Positions 17,095 through 27,165 of a DNA stretch of 56,540 bases are shown piece after piece. Under the pieces are notes generated by a model. That model was given only the letters and a program-made list of their open reading frames with translations, was not told where the DNA came from and ran no database searches. How positions within the stretch are numbered: the first letter of the stretch is position 1; every line of letters begins with the position of its first letter. The position numbers were made by a program, and so were the translations under genes. Source of the DNA: Fusibacillus kribbianus (GTDB lineage Bacteria; Bacillota; Clostridia; Lachnospirales; Lachnospiraceae); assembly GCF_030053595.1 (NCBI RefSeq), contig NZ_JASGBQ010000019.1:1-56540 (forward strand), given 5' to 3'.

Positions 17095-18968
17095 ATCCTC
17101 TCCGTCTGCAAAATCTCATCCCTTCCGCCTTCTTCGCCGGAAACAAGCACCACGATGCTCCTGGGCTTTAACTCCAGCACCTTCTGATCCTCCAGAAGCT
17201 CCGGCTCCTCGAAAAATCCGTTTTTATCTTCCCTGGCCGTATCAATGGCCAGCTTCCAGACGCCGTCGTTGTGGGGCAGGGAAAAGAGATGGGGCTCCCA
17301 GTGCATATTGAGGATCACATAGAGATCTTCATCCTCCGCAAATTTCCCGTTATAAAGAAGTCCCAGCTGTCTTCGATAGGCTTCATACTGGGGGAACCAG
17401 GGGGACTCACCGTGAACAGAAAAATCCGGACAGCCCACTCCCCTGTCATCCATTCCCCTGAGGCCGCCCTCCCGGTGAAGCATCGGGTGTTCCTTCCGGA
17501 AACGGATCATATGACTGGCGAAACGGAAGATATCCTCTCCCATCTGATTCTTCTTCCAGTTGACCCAGCCGGTGGGGTTGTCCTGACAGTACGCGTTGTT
17601 GTTGCCGTCCTGGGAATTTCCAAGCTCATCTCCGGCCAGGATCAGGGGCATTCCCTGAGCTGTCATAAGAAGTACCCAGGCATTCCGAAGCTGGCGTTTC
17701 CGAAGCTCAATGATCCGTTTCTTTCTCACCGGTCCCTCAACGCCGCAGTTCCAGCTGTAATTATAATCGGAGCCGTCCTTTCCGCTTTCTCCGTTGGTTT
17801 CGTTATGTTTTCTGTCATAGGAGACCATGTCAAGCATAGTAAAGCCATTGGTGTTGGCCATAAAATTGACCTTGCCCCTCCTGCCTCCGTTTTCCCGAAG
17901 CTGATAAACGACTCCGTGGAGCATATCCTCATCGCCCTTCAGAAACCGGCGCATATCCACCTGAAAGTCATCCCGGTAATCGGCCAGATGACGGCTGCCT
18001 CCGCCGGTCTCTGCCGCAAAATTTCCGGCAAAGAGCTTGATCCCCGTCAGAGCCGGATCCCCGGCTGCTGCTGTGCTGTCAAAATTGCCGGAAACATGAA
18101 TGCCGTCCACATGGTATTCTTCCACCCAGTGGCGCAGGCAGGCCAGCTGGAAGGCCGTTCCCATATCCGGTTCAAAATAAAGCTCCACCGCTGCCTCAAG
18201 TCCGTTTTCATGGAGCGCCTTGACCAGCTCCCGAAGCTGGATATCCGGTGCCTTTTCCCTGCCTCCTCCTACACAGTAGGAGGCCTTGGGTGCAAAGCAG
18301 TAGGCCGGACCGTAGCCCCAGTAATTGAGCCTTCCGCAGACGCTGCCGCAGACATGGGCTTCCGTCTGACCGGGAACACCGACCACATGACTCCCCTCCG
18401 GCGCCGCCGGGATCTCTGAAAATTCATCGGGAAGCATCAGCTCCACCATGGTGATCCCCAGTGCCTTAAGATACGGGATCTTTTCCCCGATACCGGCAAA
18501 GGTTCCCTTGTGCTTCACCCCGGAGGAGGGATGCTTCGTAAACCCCCGCACATGAAGCCGGTAAATGATCGTATCCTCGAAGGAGTAACCGGGGTGCCTG
18601 TCTTCTCCCCAGTCGAAGCTGTCACTCACAAAGCCGTAACGGAGCCTGCCGCTTCCCTCTCCCCATTTTTCCCGGCCTGTCACCAGACCGGCATATATAT
18701 CCTCAATGGGACATTCGTCGACGGAAAGGCTGTACTCATATTCCGCCGGATCAAAACCGGAAAGTGCAATATAACGGATATCTCCCATCCGGTTCTCTTC
18801 CGGAAAAACAAATACGGCCTCCTCCTTTTCTCTTCCCTTTTTATACAGATGCAGTCTTGCAGTTCCCTTTTTTCCTGAAGCAAATGATACCCGAATTCGT
18901 CCGTTTTCCACCTGTGTTCCAAGCGGAAGCGGCCTTGCGCCCGAGGTTTCCACTGATATTTGATTCAT
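17091..18968 (-). CDS. GH13 debranching-enzyme homologue lacking catalytic residues
   Basis: A 625-residue protein clearly of the GlgX/isoamylase branch of GH13: an N-terminal CBM48-like part, IIYRLHVRGFTKH, YLKALGITMVELM, LNYWGYGPAYCFAPKASY, WVEEYHVDG, GFTMLDMVSYDRKHNETNGE, and AGDELGNSQDGNNNAYCQD. However the catalytic triad is gone. The nucleophile position of VDGFRFD reads VDGIHVS (Ser at about 293), the acid/base of KLIAEPW reads KLFAGNF (Gly at about 315), and the transition-state pair HD before GFT reads TN (about 373-374). Region I (DVVYNH) is also lost (VELYFE). Hydrolysis by the GH13 mechanism is therefore not expected. The frame is intact and the rest well conserved, suggesting a binding or regulatory role for glycogen-like glucan. 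It is 42 bases after the ABC-F gene. Confidence 0.85.
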   Translation of the reverse strand: MNQISVETSGARPLPLGTQVENGRIRVSFASGKKGTARLHLYKKGREKEEAVFVFPEENRMGDIRYIALSGFDPAEYEYSLSVDECPIEDIYAGLVTGREKWGEGSGRLRYGFVSDSFDWGEDRHPGYSFEDTIIYRLHVRGFTKHPSSGVKHKGTFAGIGEKIPYLKALGITMVELMLPDEFSEIPAAPEGSHVVGVPGQTEAHVCGSVCGRLNYWGYGPAYCFAPKASYCVGGGREKAPDIQLRELVKALHENGLEAAVELYFEPDMGTAFQLACLRHWVEEYHVDGIHVSGNFDSTAAAGDPALTGIKLFAGNFAAETGGGSRHLADYRDDFQVDMRRFLKGDEDMLHGVVYQLRENGGRRGKVNFMANTNGFTMLDMVSYDRKHNETNGESGKDGSDYNYSWNCGVEGPVRKKRIIELRKRQLRNAWVLLMTAQGMPLILAGDELGNSQDGNNNAYCQDNPTGWVNWKKNQMGEDIFRFASHMIRFRKEHPMLHREGGLRGMDDRGVGCPDFSVHGESPWFPQYEAYRRQLGLLYNGKFAEDEDLYVILNMHWEPHLFSLPHNDGVWKLAIDTAREDKNGFFEEPELLEDQKVLELKPRSIVVLVSGEEGGRDEILQTERI

Positions 18969-19010
18969 AGCTGCCTTCCCCTTCCTAAGTTTTCGCCACA
19001 GCCTCCTCTG

Positions 19011-20870
19011 TCAGACTGTCTCCCCGGCTTCGATCCGGGCCGCCAGTTCCTCCAGATACATCCATCGTTCCATTTTTGCTTCCAGTTCTTTTTCCAGTCC
19101 TTCCTTCTCCTCCATCAGCCGGTTCAGGGCACCGTAATCGGTGACGGCCGCCTCGATGGCCGCCTCCTTTTCCCCGATCTGTTCCTCCAGCCGGCTGATC
19201 TCAGCTTCAATCGTCTCAAAATCCTTCTGTTCCTGATAAGTAAACTTCAGCTTCTTTGGTTTCATGCGGGCATCCTGCTTCCAGTCCGCTCCGCTCTTTC
19301 CTGTCTGGCTGTCTGTATTTTTTCCTCCGGCTTCGGCTGCGCGCCCGGTCCGGCTTCCGGAATTTGCTTCTTCCTCCGCCTGCTTTTCCGAAAGAGCCGC
19401 CTGATAATCGGTGTAGCCGCCCTCATACTGGCAAAGGCGGCCGTCCTCCCCGAAAGCAAAGATCCGGCGGACCACCCGGTCCAGAAAATACCGGTCATGG
19501 GACACAGCGATCACAATGCCCGGGAAAGTATCCAGATAATCCTCCAGAATCATCAGCGTCCGGATATCCAGATCGTTGGTGGGCTCGTCCAGGATCAGCA
19601 CATTTGGTGCCTCCATCAGAACCCGCAGAAGATAAAGCCTCCGTTTTTCCCCTCCGGAGAGCCGGTCAATGACCGTATACTGGAGATCTGCCGGAAAGAG
19701 GAACCGCTCCAGCATTTTGGAAGCGCTCACGCTCCCCTCCTCCGTCACCACATATTCCGCTGCATTCCGGATATAATCAATGACGCGGAGACTTCCGTCC
19801 ATATATTCATTCTCCTGGGAAAAATACCCCAGCTTTACCGTCTGTCCGATGACCACCTGGCCGCTGTCCTGTTCCGTCACTCCCATGATGATCTTCATCA
19901 GAGTCGATTTTCCGCAGCCGTTTCGGCCCACAAAGCCGATCCGGTCATTCTTCAGAAAAATATAAGTAAAATCCCGGATCAGGATCTTGTCACCATATGC
20001 CTTGGAGATATCACGAAGCTCCACCGTGGTCTTTCCGAGACGGCTCTTTACGGAGCTCATCTCCACCTGGGCATCCGTCTGGGGTGCCTCCCGGTCCCGA
20101 AGCTCTTCAAATCTCCTGATATGGGCCTTCTGCTTGGTGGAACGCGCTCTGGCTCCCCGCATGATCCAGGCCAGCTCCGTTCGAAGAAGGCTCTGCCTCT
20201 TTCGTTCTGCCGCCTGCGCAATGGCCTCCCGCTCTGCTTTTAACTCAAGGAAAGCAGAATATCCGCCCACATAGCTGTAAAGCTTTCCCTTGTCCAGCTC
20301 CACAATGCGGTTGCAGACGCTGTCCAGGAAATACCGGTCATGGGTCACCATGAGAAGCGCACCGCGGAATTTTTTCAGATAATCCTCCAGCCAGCCCGCC
20401 ATCTCACTGTCCAGATGGTTGGTCGGCTCATCCAGTACCAGGATATCTGCTCTGGAGAGAAGCACGCCTGCCAACGCCACCCGCTTTCTCTGTCCACCGG
20501 AAAGCTCTCCCACCGGCCGGTCAAAGTCTGGCACCTCCAGCGTGTTGAGCATGGATTTTGCCTGACTCTCAATGTCCCATTGATTTTCCTCGGTCACATT
20601 TCCCTTCAGCACACAGGAAAGGATCGACGCTTTCTCGTCAAATACCGGTGTCTGTGGCAGATAACGGATGTGAAGCCCGTTTCCGCGGACCACAGTTCCC
20701 TCATCGGGCTCCGAAAACCCCGCCGCGATCTTAAGCAGCGTACTCTTCCCCGTGCCGTTGATTCCGATGATTCCCACCTTTTCTCCGGTGGCCATGGAAA
20801 AGGAGGTATCGTCAAAGAGCAGCCGGTTCGTATAGGATTTTGTCAGATGTTCGATCGTCAGAAGGTTCAT
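19011..20870 (-). CDS. ABC-F family ATPase, Uup-like
   Basis: A 619-residue protein with two ABC cassettes and no membrane domain, so a soluble ribosome-associated ABC-F protein. First cassette: [34 protein letters not shown]; second: [37 protein letters not shown] charged linker (residues about 225-285) joins them. A coiled-coil C-terminus (about residues 545-615, rich in Glu, Lys and Leu) follows a low-complexity segment, as in Uup, which acts on stalled ribosomes and DNA branch structures. Both Walker motifs are intact. It overlaps xth by four bases (ATGA), a close coupling. Confidence 0.88.
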   Translation of the reverse strand: MNLLTIEHLTKSYTNRLLFDDTSFSMATGEKVGIIGINGTGKSTLLKIAAGFSEPDEGTVVRGNGLHIRYLPQTPVFDEKASILSCVLKGNVTEENQWDIESQAKSMLNTLEVPDFDRPVGELSGGQRKRVALAGVLLSRADILVLDEPTNHLDSEMAGWLEDYLKKFRGALLMVTHDRYFLDSVCNRIVELDKGKLYSYVGGYSAFLELKAEREAIAQAAERKRQSLLRTELAWIMRGARARSTKQKAHIRRFEELRDREAPQTDAQVEMSSVKSRLGKTTVELRDISKAYGDKILIRDFTYIFLKNDRIGFVGRNGCGKSTLMKIIMGVTEQDSGQVVIGQTVKLGYFSQENEYMDGSLRVIDYIRNAAEYVVTEEGSVSASKMLERFLFPADLQYTVIDRLSGGEKRRLYLLRVLMEAPNVLILDEPTNDLDIRTLMILEDYLDTFPGIVIAVSHDRYFLDRVVRRIFAFGEDGRLCQYEGGYTDYQAALSEKQAEEEANSGSRTGRAAEAGGKNTDSQTGKSGADWKQDARMKPKKLKFTYQEQKDFETIEAEISRLEEQIGEKEAAIEAAVTDYGALNRLMEEKEGLEKELEAKMERWMYLEELAARIEAGETV

Positions 20871-21628
20871 AAGTCAATCACCAGCTCCACCGGGCAGTGG
20901 TCTGACCCTAGAATCTCCGTATGAATATCCGCGCTCACCAGACGATCCTTCAGGATCTCCGACACGCAGAAATAGTCAATACGCCAGCCGGCATTTTTTG
21001 CCCGGGCGCTGAACCGGTAGGACCACCAGGAATAGATTCCCTCTTTATCCGGATAAAAATAACGGTAGGTATCCACAAAGCCAGCCTCTAAAAGAGCGCT
21101 GAATTTGGCACGCTCCTCATCGGTAAAGCCCGCGTTCTTCCGGTTCGTCTTCGGGTTTTTCAGGTCGATCTCCTTATGCGCCACATTGAGATCACCGCAG
21201 AACACCACCGGTTTTTTCGCCTCCAGCCCCTTCAGATAGGCAAGGAAGGCATCCTCCCACTCCATCCGGTAGGGAAGCCTTGCCAGCTCATTCTGGGAAT
21301 TTGGCGTGTAACAGGTCACCAGATAATAGGCGGGATATTCCAGGGTGATGACCCGGCCCTCCTTATCGTGCTTCTCCTGCCCTATGCCATAAGCCACGGA
21401 AACCGGCTCCTCCCTGGTAAAAACAGCCGTTCCCGAATAACCCTTCTTCTCTGCATAATTCCAATACTGATAATAGCCGTCCAGAGGCAGGTCGATCTGC
21501 CCCTCCTGAAGCTTCGTCTCCTGGAGGCAGAACACGTCCGCATCGGCCTCCCTGAAGTATTCGCCAAACCCCTTCGTCACACAGGCCCGAAGACCGTTGA
21601 CGTTCCAGGAAATCATTTTCTTAGCCAT
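20867..21628 (-). CDS. xth: Exodeoxyribonuclease III / AP endonuclease
   Basis: A 253-residue ExoIII-family enzyme (ExoA of Bacillus type) that cuts at abasic sites and has 3' repair activity. The conserved blocks are complete: [19 protein letters not shown] with the metal-binding glutamate, [24 protein letters not shown] with the catalytic aspartate/asparagine, YSWWSYR, and the terminal [13 protein letters not shown] with the catalytic histidine. GGGAG precedes the ATG and a good promoter lies upstream. It heads the transcript that continues into the ABC-F protein and probably further. Confidence 0.96.
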   Translation of the reverse strand: MAKKMISWNVNGLRACVTKGFGEYFREADADVFCLQETKLQEGQIDLPLDGYYQYWNYAEKKGYSGTAVFTREEPVSVAYGIGQEKHDKEGRVITLEYPAYYLVTCYTPNSQNELARLPYRMEWEDAFLAYLKGLEAKKPVVFCGDLNVAHKEIDLKNPKTNRKNAGFTDEERAKFSALLEAGFVDTYRYFYPDKEGIYSWWSYRFSARAKNAGWRIDYFCVSEILKDRLVSADIHTEILGSDHCPVELVIDL

Positions 21629-21665
21629 TTTTTCTCTCCCGTCATGGATAATGTCACTCCTTTTT

Positions 21666-21694
21666 ATTATAATCTATCATCCATGTCGGTTCAA
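21666..21694 (-). promoter_or_regulatory. Promoter of the xth run
   Basis: Minus strand: TTGAAC, 17 bases, perfect TATAAT, about 35 bases before the xth ATG. Confidence 0.68.
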
Positions 21695-21707
21695 CCGAAA
21701 CTTTTGC

Positions 21708-21735
21708 TTGCAAATTACGTATTTTCCTGTAAAAT
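21708..21735 (+). promoter_or_regulatory. Promoter of the YkpA-type ABC-F gene
   Basis: Plus strand: TTGCAA, 16 bases ending in TG, TAAAAT. The -35 boxes of this and the xth promoter are close together and divergent. Confidence 0.55.
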
Positions 21736-21813
21736 AAACATTGGTGCCCAATACCGCCGAAAATGGCGGAAAACCGGGCTTTTGACCCCCAACCTCCAAA
21801 GAAAGGATTTATT

Positions 21814-23454
21814 ATGATTAGTGCAAACAACATTACACTCCGCATCGGAAAAAAAGCTCTTTTTGAGGATGTAAATATTAAATTCACGGAAGGCAACTGC
21901 TACGGCCTCATCGGCGCCAACGGCGCAGGAAAGTCCACCTTCCTTAAGATTCTTTCCGGCCAGCTGGAATCCACCAAGGGCGAGGTGGTCATTACTCCCG
22001 GCCAGCGTCTCTCCTTCCTGCAGCAGGATCATTTCAAATACGATGACTGCGTGGTTCTCGACACCGTTATGATGGGAAATCCCCGTCTGGTGGAGATCAT
22101 GAAGGAAAAGGATGCCATCTATGCAAAGCCTGATTTCTCCGACGAGGACGGCATCCGTGCCGCCGAGCTGGAAGCGGAATTTGCCAATATGAACGGCTGG
22201 GAAGCAGAATCCGACGCAGCCACCCTTTTAAACGGTCTCGGTGTCGGCCCGGAGCTCCATTACTCCCTCATGAAGGATCTGGTAGGCAATGACAAGGTGA
22301 AGGTGCTCCTTGCCCAGGCCCTCTTCGGCAATCCCGATATCCTCCTTCTCGATGAGCCCACCAACCATCTGGATCTGGATGCCATCGCCTGGCTGGAGGA
22401 GTTCCTGATCAATTTTGACAATACCGTCATCGTGGTATCCCACGACCGTTATTTCCTGAATAAGGTCTGCACCCACATCGCAGACATCGATTACGCAAAG
22501 ATCCAGCTTTACGCCGGCAACTATGACTTCTGGTATGAGTCCAGCCAGCTGATGATCAAGCAGATGAAGGAAGCCAACAAAAAGAAGGAAGAAAAGATCA
22601 AGGAGCTGCAGGATTTCATCCAGCGGTTCTCCGCCAACGCTTCCAAATCCAAACAGGCGACCTCCAGAAAACGCGCTCTGGAAAAGATCCAGCTGGACGA
22701 GATCAAGCCCTCCAGCCGGAAATACCCCTATATCGATTTCCGTCCCGAGCGTGAGATCGGCAATGAGGTCCTGGTAGTGGAAAATCTTTCCAAGACCATC
22801 GACGGCGTCAAGGTGCTGGACAACATTTCCTTCATTCTCGGAAGAAACGACAAGGTTGCCTTTGTAGGCTCCGATGAAATTGCAAAGACCACCCTCTTCC
22901 AGATCCTGGCAGGGGAAATGGAGCCGGATGAAGGTACCTACAAGTGGGGCGTCACCACCTCCCAGGCGTATTTTGCCAAGGACAACACCCATGAATTTGA
23001 CAACGATCTGACCATTGTGGACTGGCTGACCCAGTTCTCTCCGGTGAAGGATGTGACCTACGTCCGCGGTTTCCTGGGACGGATGCTCTTTGCCGGCGAC
23101 GACGGCGTCAAGAAGGTAAAGGTGCTCTCCGGCGGAGAAAAGGTCCGCTGCCAGCTGTCCAAGATGATGATCCAGGCCACCAACATTCTGATTCTGGACG
23201 AACCCACCAACCATCTGGATATGGAGTCCATCACCGCCCTCAACAACGCCCTGATCAAGTATCCCGGCGTGGTGCTGTTCTCCTGCCATGACCACCAGTT
23301 TGTCCAGACCACGGCCAACCGGATCATGGAGATCACCCCCGGCGGTCTCATTGACAAGATCACCACCTACGATGAATATCTGGAAAGTGATGAGATGGCA
23401 AGAAAGCGCCAGAAGAGCTACAGCCTGTCAGAATCTGACGCAGAAGATAATTAA
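21814..23454 (+). CDS. ykpA: ABC-F family ATPase, YkpA/YbiT type
   Basis: A 546-residue soluble protein with two ABC cassettes, closely similar by recall to Bacillus YkpA and E. coli YbiT, ribosome-binding translation factors. First cassette is intact ([23 protein letters not shown]). In the second, signature and Walker B are conserved ([23 protein letters not shown]) but the P-loop reads GSDEIAKTT instead of GxxGxGKS/T, a degeneracy that the Bacillus relative also shows. The linker SANASKSKQATSRKRALEKI fits the subfamily. An in-frame ATG 51 bases upstream is possible, but AAAGGA is placed for the ATG at 21814. It is a single gene between its own promoter and a terminator. Confidence 0.92.
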   Translation: MISANNITLRIGKKALFEDVNIKFTEGNCYGLIGANGAGKSTFLKILSGQLESTKGEVVITPGQRLSFLQQDHFKYDDCVVLDTVMMGNPRLVEIMKEKDAIYAKPDFSDEDGIRAAELEAEFANMNGWEAESDAATLLNGLGVGPELHYSLMKDLVGNDKVKVLLAQALFGNPDILLLDEPTNHLDLDAIAWLEEFLINFDNTVIVVSHDRYFLNKVCTHIADIDYAKIQLYAGNYDFWYESSQLMIKQMKEANKKKEEKIKELQDFIQRFSANASKSKQATSRKRALEKIQLDEIKPSSRKYPYIDFRPEREIGNEVLVVENLSKTIDGVKVLDNISFILGRNDKVAFVGSDEIAKTTLFQILAGEMEPDEGTYKWGVTTSQAYFAKDNTHEFDNDLTIVDWLTQFSPVKDVTYVRGFLGRMLFAGDDGVKKVKVLSGGEKVRCQLSKMMIQATNILILDEPTNHLDMESITALNNALIKYPGVVLFSCHDHQFVQTTANRIMEITPGGLIDKITTYDEYLESDEMARKRQKSYSLSESDAEDN

Positions 23455-23471
23455 TAATATTCACGAAGCAC

Positions 23472-23512
23472 AAAAGCGCCGCATCGGGGAAATCCCGGTA
23501 TGGCGCTTTTTT
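23472..23512. terminator. Terminator shared by ykpA and the antiporter operon
   Basis: AAAGCGCCGCATCGGGG pairs with CCCGGTATGGCGCTTT, with T6 on the plus strand and a shorter GCTTTTG on the minus strand. It lies between two converging stop codons. Confidence 0.85.
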
Positions 23513-25669
23513 CTATACAAACAGCAAATAGATCAGCACAAACAACAATCCGACGCAGACTAAAAGCAGAGCGAAGGACAGGCTGCCCGTAATGATCCGG
23601 TTGGTGCGGATGGTCTCCTCCTCAAATTCCACCAGCCCACGGACATAGGATTTTTGTATCGGATGCTTTCTCAAAAAGGTCCCGTTGGCAATATGGATAC
23701 AGCCGTCCAGAAAATGTCCCAGGCTGTAAGCCAGGTGGTCTCCGATGGGCTTCTCCCTGTGGATCCCTGTCTGTCTGTGGGTGGTCTTTCTTGCCAGCAG
23801 AATGACGGAATCCGTAAGCTGATCCAGAAGGCGGCAGAAGAATCCTGTCACTGCCATAAATCCTCTGACCGCCGGTCCCAAAAGGTATTCATCCAGGATC
23901 CGGCAGATTCCTCCGAACAGCCAGGGCAGGAAACGAAGGAGCACCGGCCGGTACAAAAGCTGCTCCAGATCCAGCCATGCCGGCCACCGGTCCACATAGA
24001 CCTTTCTTCCGGTCTCATCCCGCTCCATCAGGACTGTACGAATGAATCCAAAATAGATCACAACCCCAATCGCAATCGAAATCATACTTCCCTTCAGGTT
24101 CCCGACAGCAAAATACCGGACCGGATGAGCCGGACTTTCTCCGTGTAAAAATGCCTGGCCCAGATCGGCAAGCTTATCCATGACAGCCCCGGGGAACAGT
24201 CCCATGGGCAGAAGAAGCAGCGCGGAAACGGTCACTGCCGCCCTGCTTTCTTCATTCCAGTACCGGGTCATTTCGTCAAACTGCTTTTGTCTCACAGCAT
24301 TCTTTTCCACAAACACTGCGACAAACAGCTTCGTCATATAGGCCACCGTCATTCCTCCCGACAGAAGGAATATCCACTCGGAAGCCTTCCAGAAAGCTGC
24401 CGGTCCCAGAACGGTCCCGTGGATGTATTCCACAATGCTTTCGTGGAGCAGCGTCTTGCTGACATAGCCTCCGAACAAAGGAATGCCGCCGATGCTCAGA
24501 GCCCCTGTCAGAAAGCAGAAGGCAAGGAGCGGCTTTTTCCGGCCAAACCCCCGGATCTCATTGAGATCCAGCCGATGCAGATTCATATAAATGACACCGG
24601 CTGCCATAAACAACACCAGCTTGATCATGGAATGATTCACCATGTGAAGGATGGTTCCCCGGACCGCCAGGGCGTTCTCCTCCCCCAGCAGCCCCTGCAT
24701 TCCGACTCCCACCAGGATAAATCCGATCTGCGACATAGAGGAACATGCCAGTGTCCGTTTCAGATCCACGGAGAACACCGCCAGCAGAGCACCTCCGAAC
24801 ATGGTGGCAAGTCCCAGAAGAAACATACAGGTACCCCAAACCGGGTCATGACGGAAGAGATTGGCCGTTACCACCAGAATACCGAAGATTCCTGTTTTCG
24901 TCAGCATGCCGGACAGAAGAGCACTGGCCGGGGCAGGCGCCACCGGATGGGCCTTCGGAAGCCAGATATGAAGGGGAAACATTCCGGCCTTCGCTCCAAA
25001 GCCGAATGCCATCAGCCCTCCTGCCAGATACAGGGTTCCACGCCTTTCTGCAGGCAGTGCCTCACAGGCGGAAAGGAGTTTTCCAAAACTTAACGTTCCG
25101 GCCAGATGATAGAGAAGCAGGATCCCCATCAGCATCACAAGTCCTCCCAGGACCGCTACTGCCAGATACGTTCCGGCCGCCTTCATGGCCGCCTCCTTTT
25201 CTTCATGGGCCACCCAGGTATAAGAGGTAAAGGACATGATCTCAAAGAAGAGGAAGGTCGTGTAAAGGTCATCCGACAAAAACACTCCCATCACAGCTCC
25301 CAGAGTCATCAACATAAACAGATAATAACGGTTTCTGTTTCTGTAGCTTTTAAAATACTCTCTGGAAAAAACAGTCGTCATAAACCACATAAAGGCTGCG
25401 ATAAGTCCGTAAAGGATCCGGAATCCGTCCAGCTTCAGCGTAAGTCCCAGGCCGCCGAAGCCGGGCCAGGAAAAGGCCGTTTCCGTAAACCCGCCTCTTC
25501 CTCCAATTCCTCCGGCAAAAAGCACCGCCAGAAGAATAAGCTCCGCCGCCGTTACCCCGTCAGCAAAGAGATCCCTTCCCGTTTTCGTTTTTCTTCCGAT
25601 GAGCCAGGCAGCCAAAGCCCCGGCCATCGGCCATATAATCACAAGTAAAAGAAGGATATTTCCTGTCAT
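23513..25669 (-). CDS. Antiporter-like subunit of the NuoL/MrpA family (718 aa)
   Basis: A 718-residue membrane protein with a proton-translocating NADH-dehydrogenase-type core (PF00361 type). FLFFEIMSF holds the conserved transmembrane glutamate and AKAGMFPLHIWLPKAHPVAPAPASALLSGMLTK, cited here in pieces as AKAGMFPLHIWLPKAH and SGMLTKTG, holds the key lysines of the ion channel. About fourteen helices are followed by a long amphipathic stretch and a further C-terminal helix (VCVGLLFVLIYLLFV), recalling the lateral helix of NuoL. It lacks the MrpA C-terminal domains, which are encoded by separate genes here. It overlaps the preceding gene by four bases and is the last of the operon. Confidence 0.88.
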   Translation of the reverse strand: MTGNILLLLVIIWPMAGALAAWLIGRKTKTGRDLFADGVTAAELILLAVLFAGGIGGRGGFTETAFSWPGFGGLGLTLKLDGFRILYGLIAAFMWFMTTVFSREYFKSYRNRNRYYLFMLMTLGAVMGVFLSDDLYTTFLFFEIMSFTSYTWVAHEEKEAAMKAAGTYLAVAVLGGLVMLMGILLLYHLAGTLSFGKLLSACEALPAERRGTLYLAGGLMAFGFGAKAGMFPLHIWLPKAHPVAPAPASALLSGMLTKTGIFGILVVTANLFRHDPVWGTCMFLLGLATMFGGALLAVFSVDLKRTLACSSMSQIGFILVGVGMQGLLGEENALAVRGTILHMVNHSMIKLVLFMAAGVIYMNLHRLDLNEIRGFGRKKPLLAFCFLTGALSIGGIPLFGGYVSKTLLHESIVEYIHGTVLGPAAFWKASEWIFLLSGGMTVAYMTKLFVAVFVEKNAVRQKQFDEMTRYWNEESRAAVTVSALLLLPMGLFPGAVMDKLADLGQAFLHGESPAHPVRYFAVGNLKGSMISIAIGVVIYFGFIRTVLMERDETGRKVYVDRWPAWLDLEQLLYRPVLLRFLPWLFGGICRILDEYLLGPAVRGFMAVTGFFCRLLDQLTDSVILLARKTTHRQTGIHREKPIGDHLAYSLGHFLDGCIHIANGTFLRKHPIQKSYVRGLVEFEEETIRTNRIITGSLSFALLLVCVGLLFVLIYLLFV

Positions 25670-27150
25670 AAGCTTCCGCCTCCCGTTACTTTCGTAAGAA
25701 ATCCCATAAGCGGACCGGAATAAAGGCCCAGTATAACAATAACCGCTGTAAAAATGACGATCGGAACGAGCATTTTCCAGTCCGCCTCCTTTACGCCGTC
25801 CAGGCTTTTTTCGTCAAAGCCCTTCCCGGGAACATATGCCCGAACGGTGACCGTCAGCATATAGATCCCGGTCATGAGAGCAGAATAGAGAAGGACGGAA
25901 ATGGACAGCACTCCCATCACACCGCCGGCCTCTGCTGCCGCCTGCGCGATATTCCACTTGCTGATAAAGCCTGCAAACAGCGGAATTCCCATCAGGGAAA
26001 GCCCGACTGCCGTAAAACAGGCAAAGGTAACCGGCATTTTCCTTCCCAGGCCGTCCAGTTCATAGACATAAGTCTTCCCGGTTCTGTGCATCACCGCTCC
26101 GGCACAGAAAAAGGCTGTGATCTTCATAAGTGCATGAAACACCATATGGCTTAAAGCCGCCGTCACTCCCGCCGGATTCATCATCACCGTTCCCAGAAGC
26201 ACGTAGGACAGATTGCTGATGGTGGAATAAGCCAGACGGCGCTTCCAATGGATCTCCTTCACCGCCATGGTGGAGCCGTACACAATGGTTACAAGTACCG
26301 CAGCAGCCACCACCCAGTGGGCCCAGGTTCCTCTGAGGAAATCGGCCCCATAACAAAAGTAGGTCAGGCGGATAATGGCAAAGGCACCGGATTTGACTAC
26401 GGCAGCCGCATGGAGAAGGGCTGTCACCGGCGTCGGTGCCACGGAAGCCGCCGGAAGCCAGCCATGGACCGGAAACAGAGCCGCCTTGACTCCAAATCCA
26501 AAGAAGGCCAGCACATACATGAACAGGATCACGTTGAAATTGAAACCGGGAATGCTGCTGTTTAAGACGCCGCCCAGGGTAAAGTCTGTCGTACTTCCGT
26601 AGATCAGCACAAATACCAGCCCCATAAAGGCAAAGGCTGCACCTCCGATGGAATAATACAGATATTTCCGGCTGGCCTTTCTGGCCTCTGAGGTCTTTTC
26701 ATGAAGCACAAGAGGAAACGTCACCAGCGTCAAAAGTTCATAAAAAAGATACAGGGTCACCAGATTTCCCGACAGGGCAATTCCCAGAGTCACCCCATAG
26801 CTCATGGTATAAAAGGAAAAAAAGCTTCTCGCTCTCTTATCTCCCTCCATGTAGGAAAAGGCATAGAGGGTGGCGAACGGCCATAAAACAGATATCAGGC
26901 CGGCAAACACCGCTGCCATTCTGTCCATCCGGAAAAACACCTTCAGATCTCCTGCCAGATAAAACAGCACTGCTCCCTTTTCGTCCGCCCTGCCTGTAAG
27001 AAGCAGAATCCAGATGAGCACGCTGGCGGTACACACCACAAACTCCGTCAGAACGGGATGCAGCTTCGGCTCCCTTTCCGGAAACCGGAGCATGAAGGCT
27101 CCGCCCAGGATCGGCAGGAGTACCGGCACGATCAACAGTAATTGATTCAT
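25666..27150 (-). CDS. MrpD/NuoM-like antiporter subunit (494 aa)
   Basis: A 494-residue membrane protein with about fourteen helices, the second-last antiporter-like gene. Conserved signatures: TLYLFYELLTL with the transmembrane glutamate and VKAALFPVHGWLPAASVAPTP with its lysine, followed by VVKSGAF. It has ordinary family length and no fusion. GGGGAGGG lies before the ATG. It is the second distinct paralogue of this type within the operon and ends in an ATGA overlap with the 718-residue gene. Confidence 0.9.
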   Translation of the reverse strand: MNQLLLIVPVLLPILGGAFMLRFPEREPKLHPVLTEFVVCTASVLIWILLLTGRADEKGAVLFYLAGDLKVFFRMDRMAAVFAGLISVLWPFATLYAFSYMEGDKRARSFFSFYTMSYGVTLGIALSGNLVTLYLFYELLTLVTFPLVLHEKTSEARKASRKYLYYSIGGAAFAFMGLVFVLIYGSTTDFTLGGVLNSSIPGFNFNVILFMYVLAFFGFGVKAALFPVHGWLPAASVAPTPVTALLHAAAVVKSGAFAIIRLTYFCYGADFLRGTWAHWVVAAAVLVTIVYGSTMAVKEIHWKRRLAYSTISNLSYVLLGTVMMNPAGVTAALSHMVFHALMKITAFFCAGAVMHRTGKTYVYELDGLGRKMPVTFACFTAVGLSLMGIPLFAGFISKWNIAQAAAEAGGVMGVLSISVLLYSALMTGIYMLTVTVRAYVPGKGFDEKSLDGVKEADWKMLVPIVIFTAVIVILGLYSGPLMGFLTKVTGGGSL

Positions 27151-27165
27151 CCTGCACCCTCCCCT

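Noticed and set aside
18960-20243. Plus-strand open frame of 427 codons opposite the Uup-like gene
   Set aside because: Antisense shadow of a conserved ABC-F gene with low-complexity translation and no recognisable motif.
22228-23295. Minus-strand open frame of 355 codons opposite ykpA
   Set aside because: Antisense shadow of a conserved gene; Gly/Leu/Val-rich translation without domain features.
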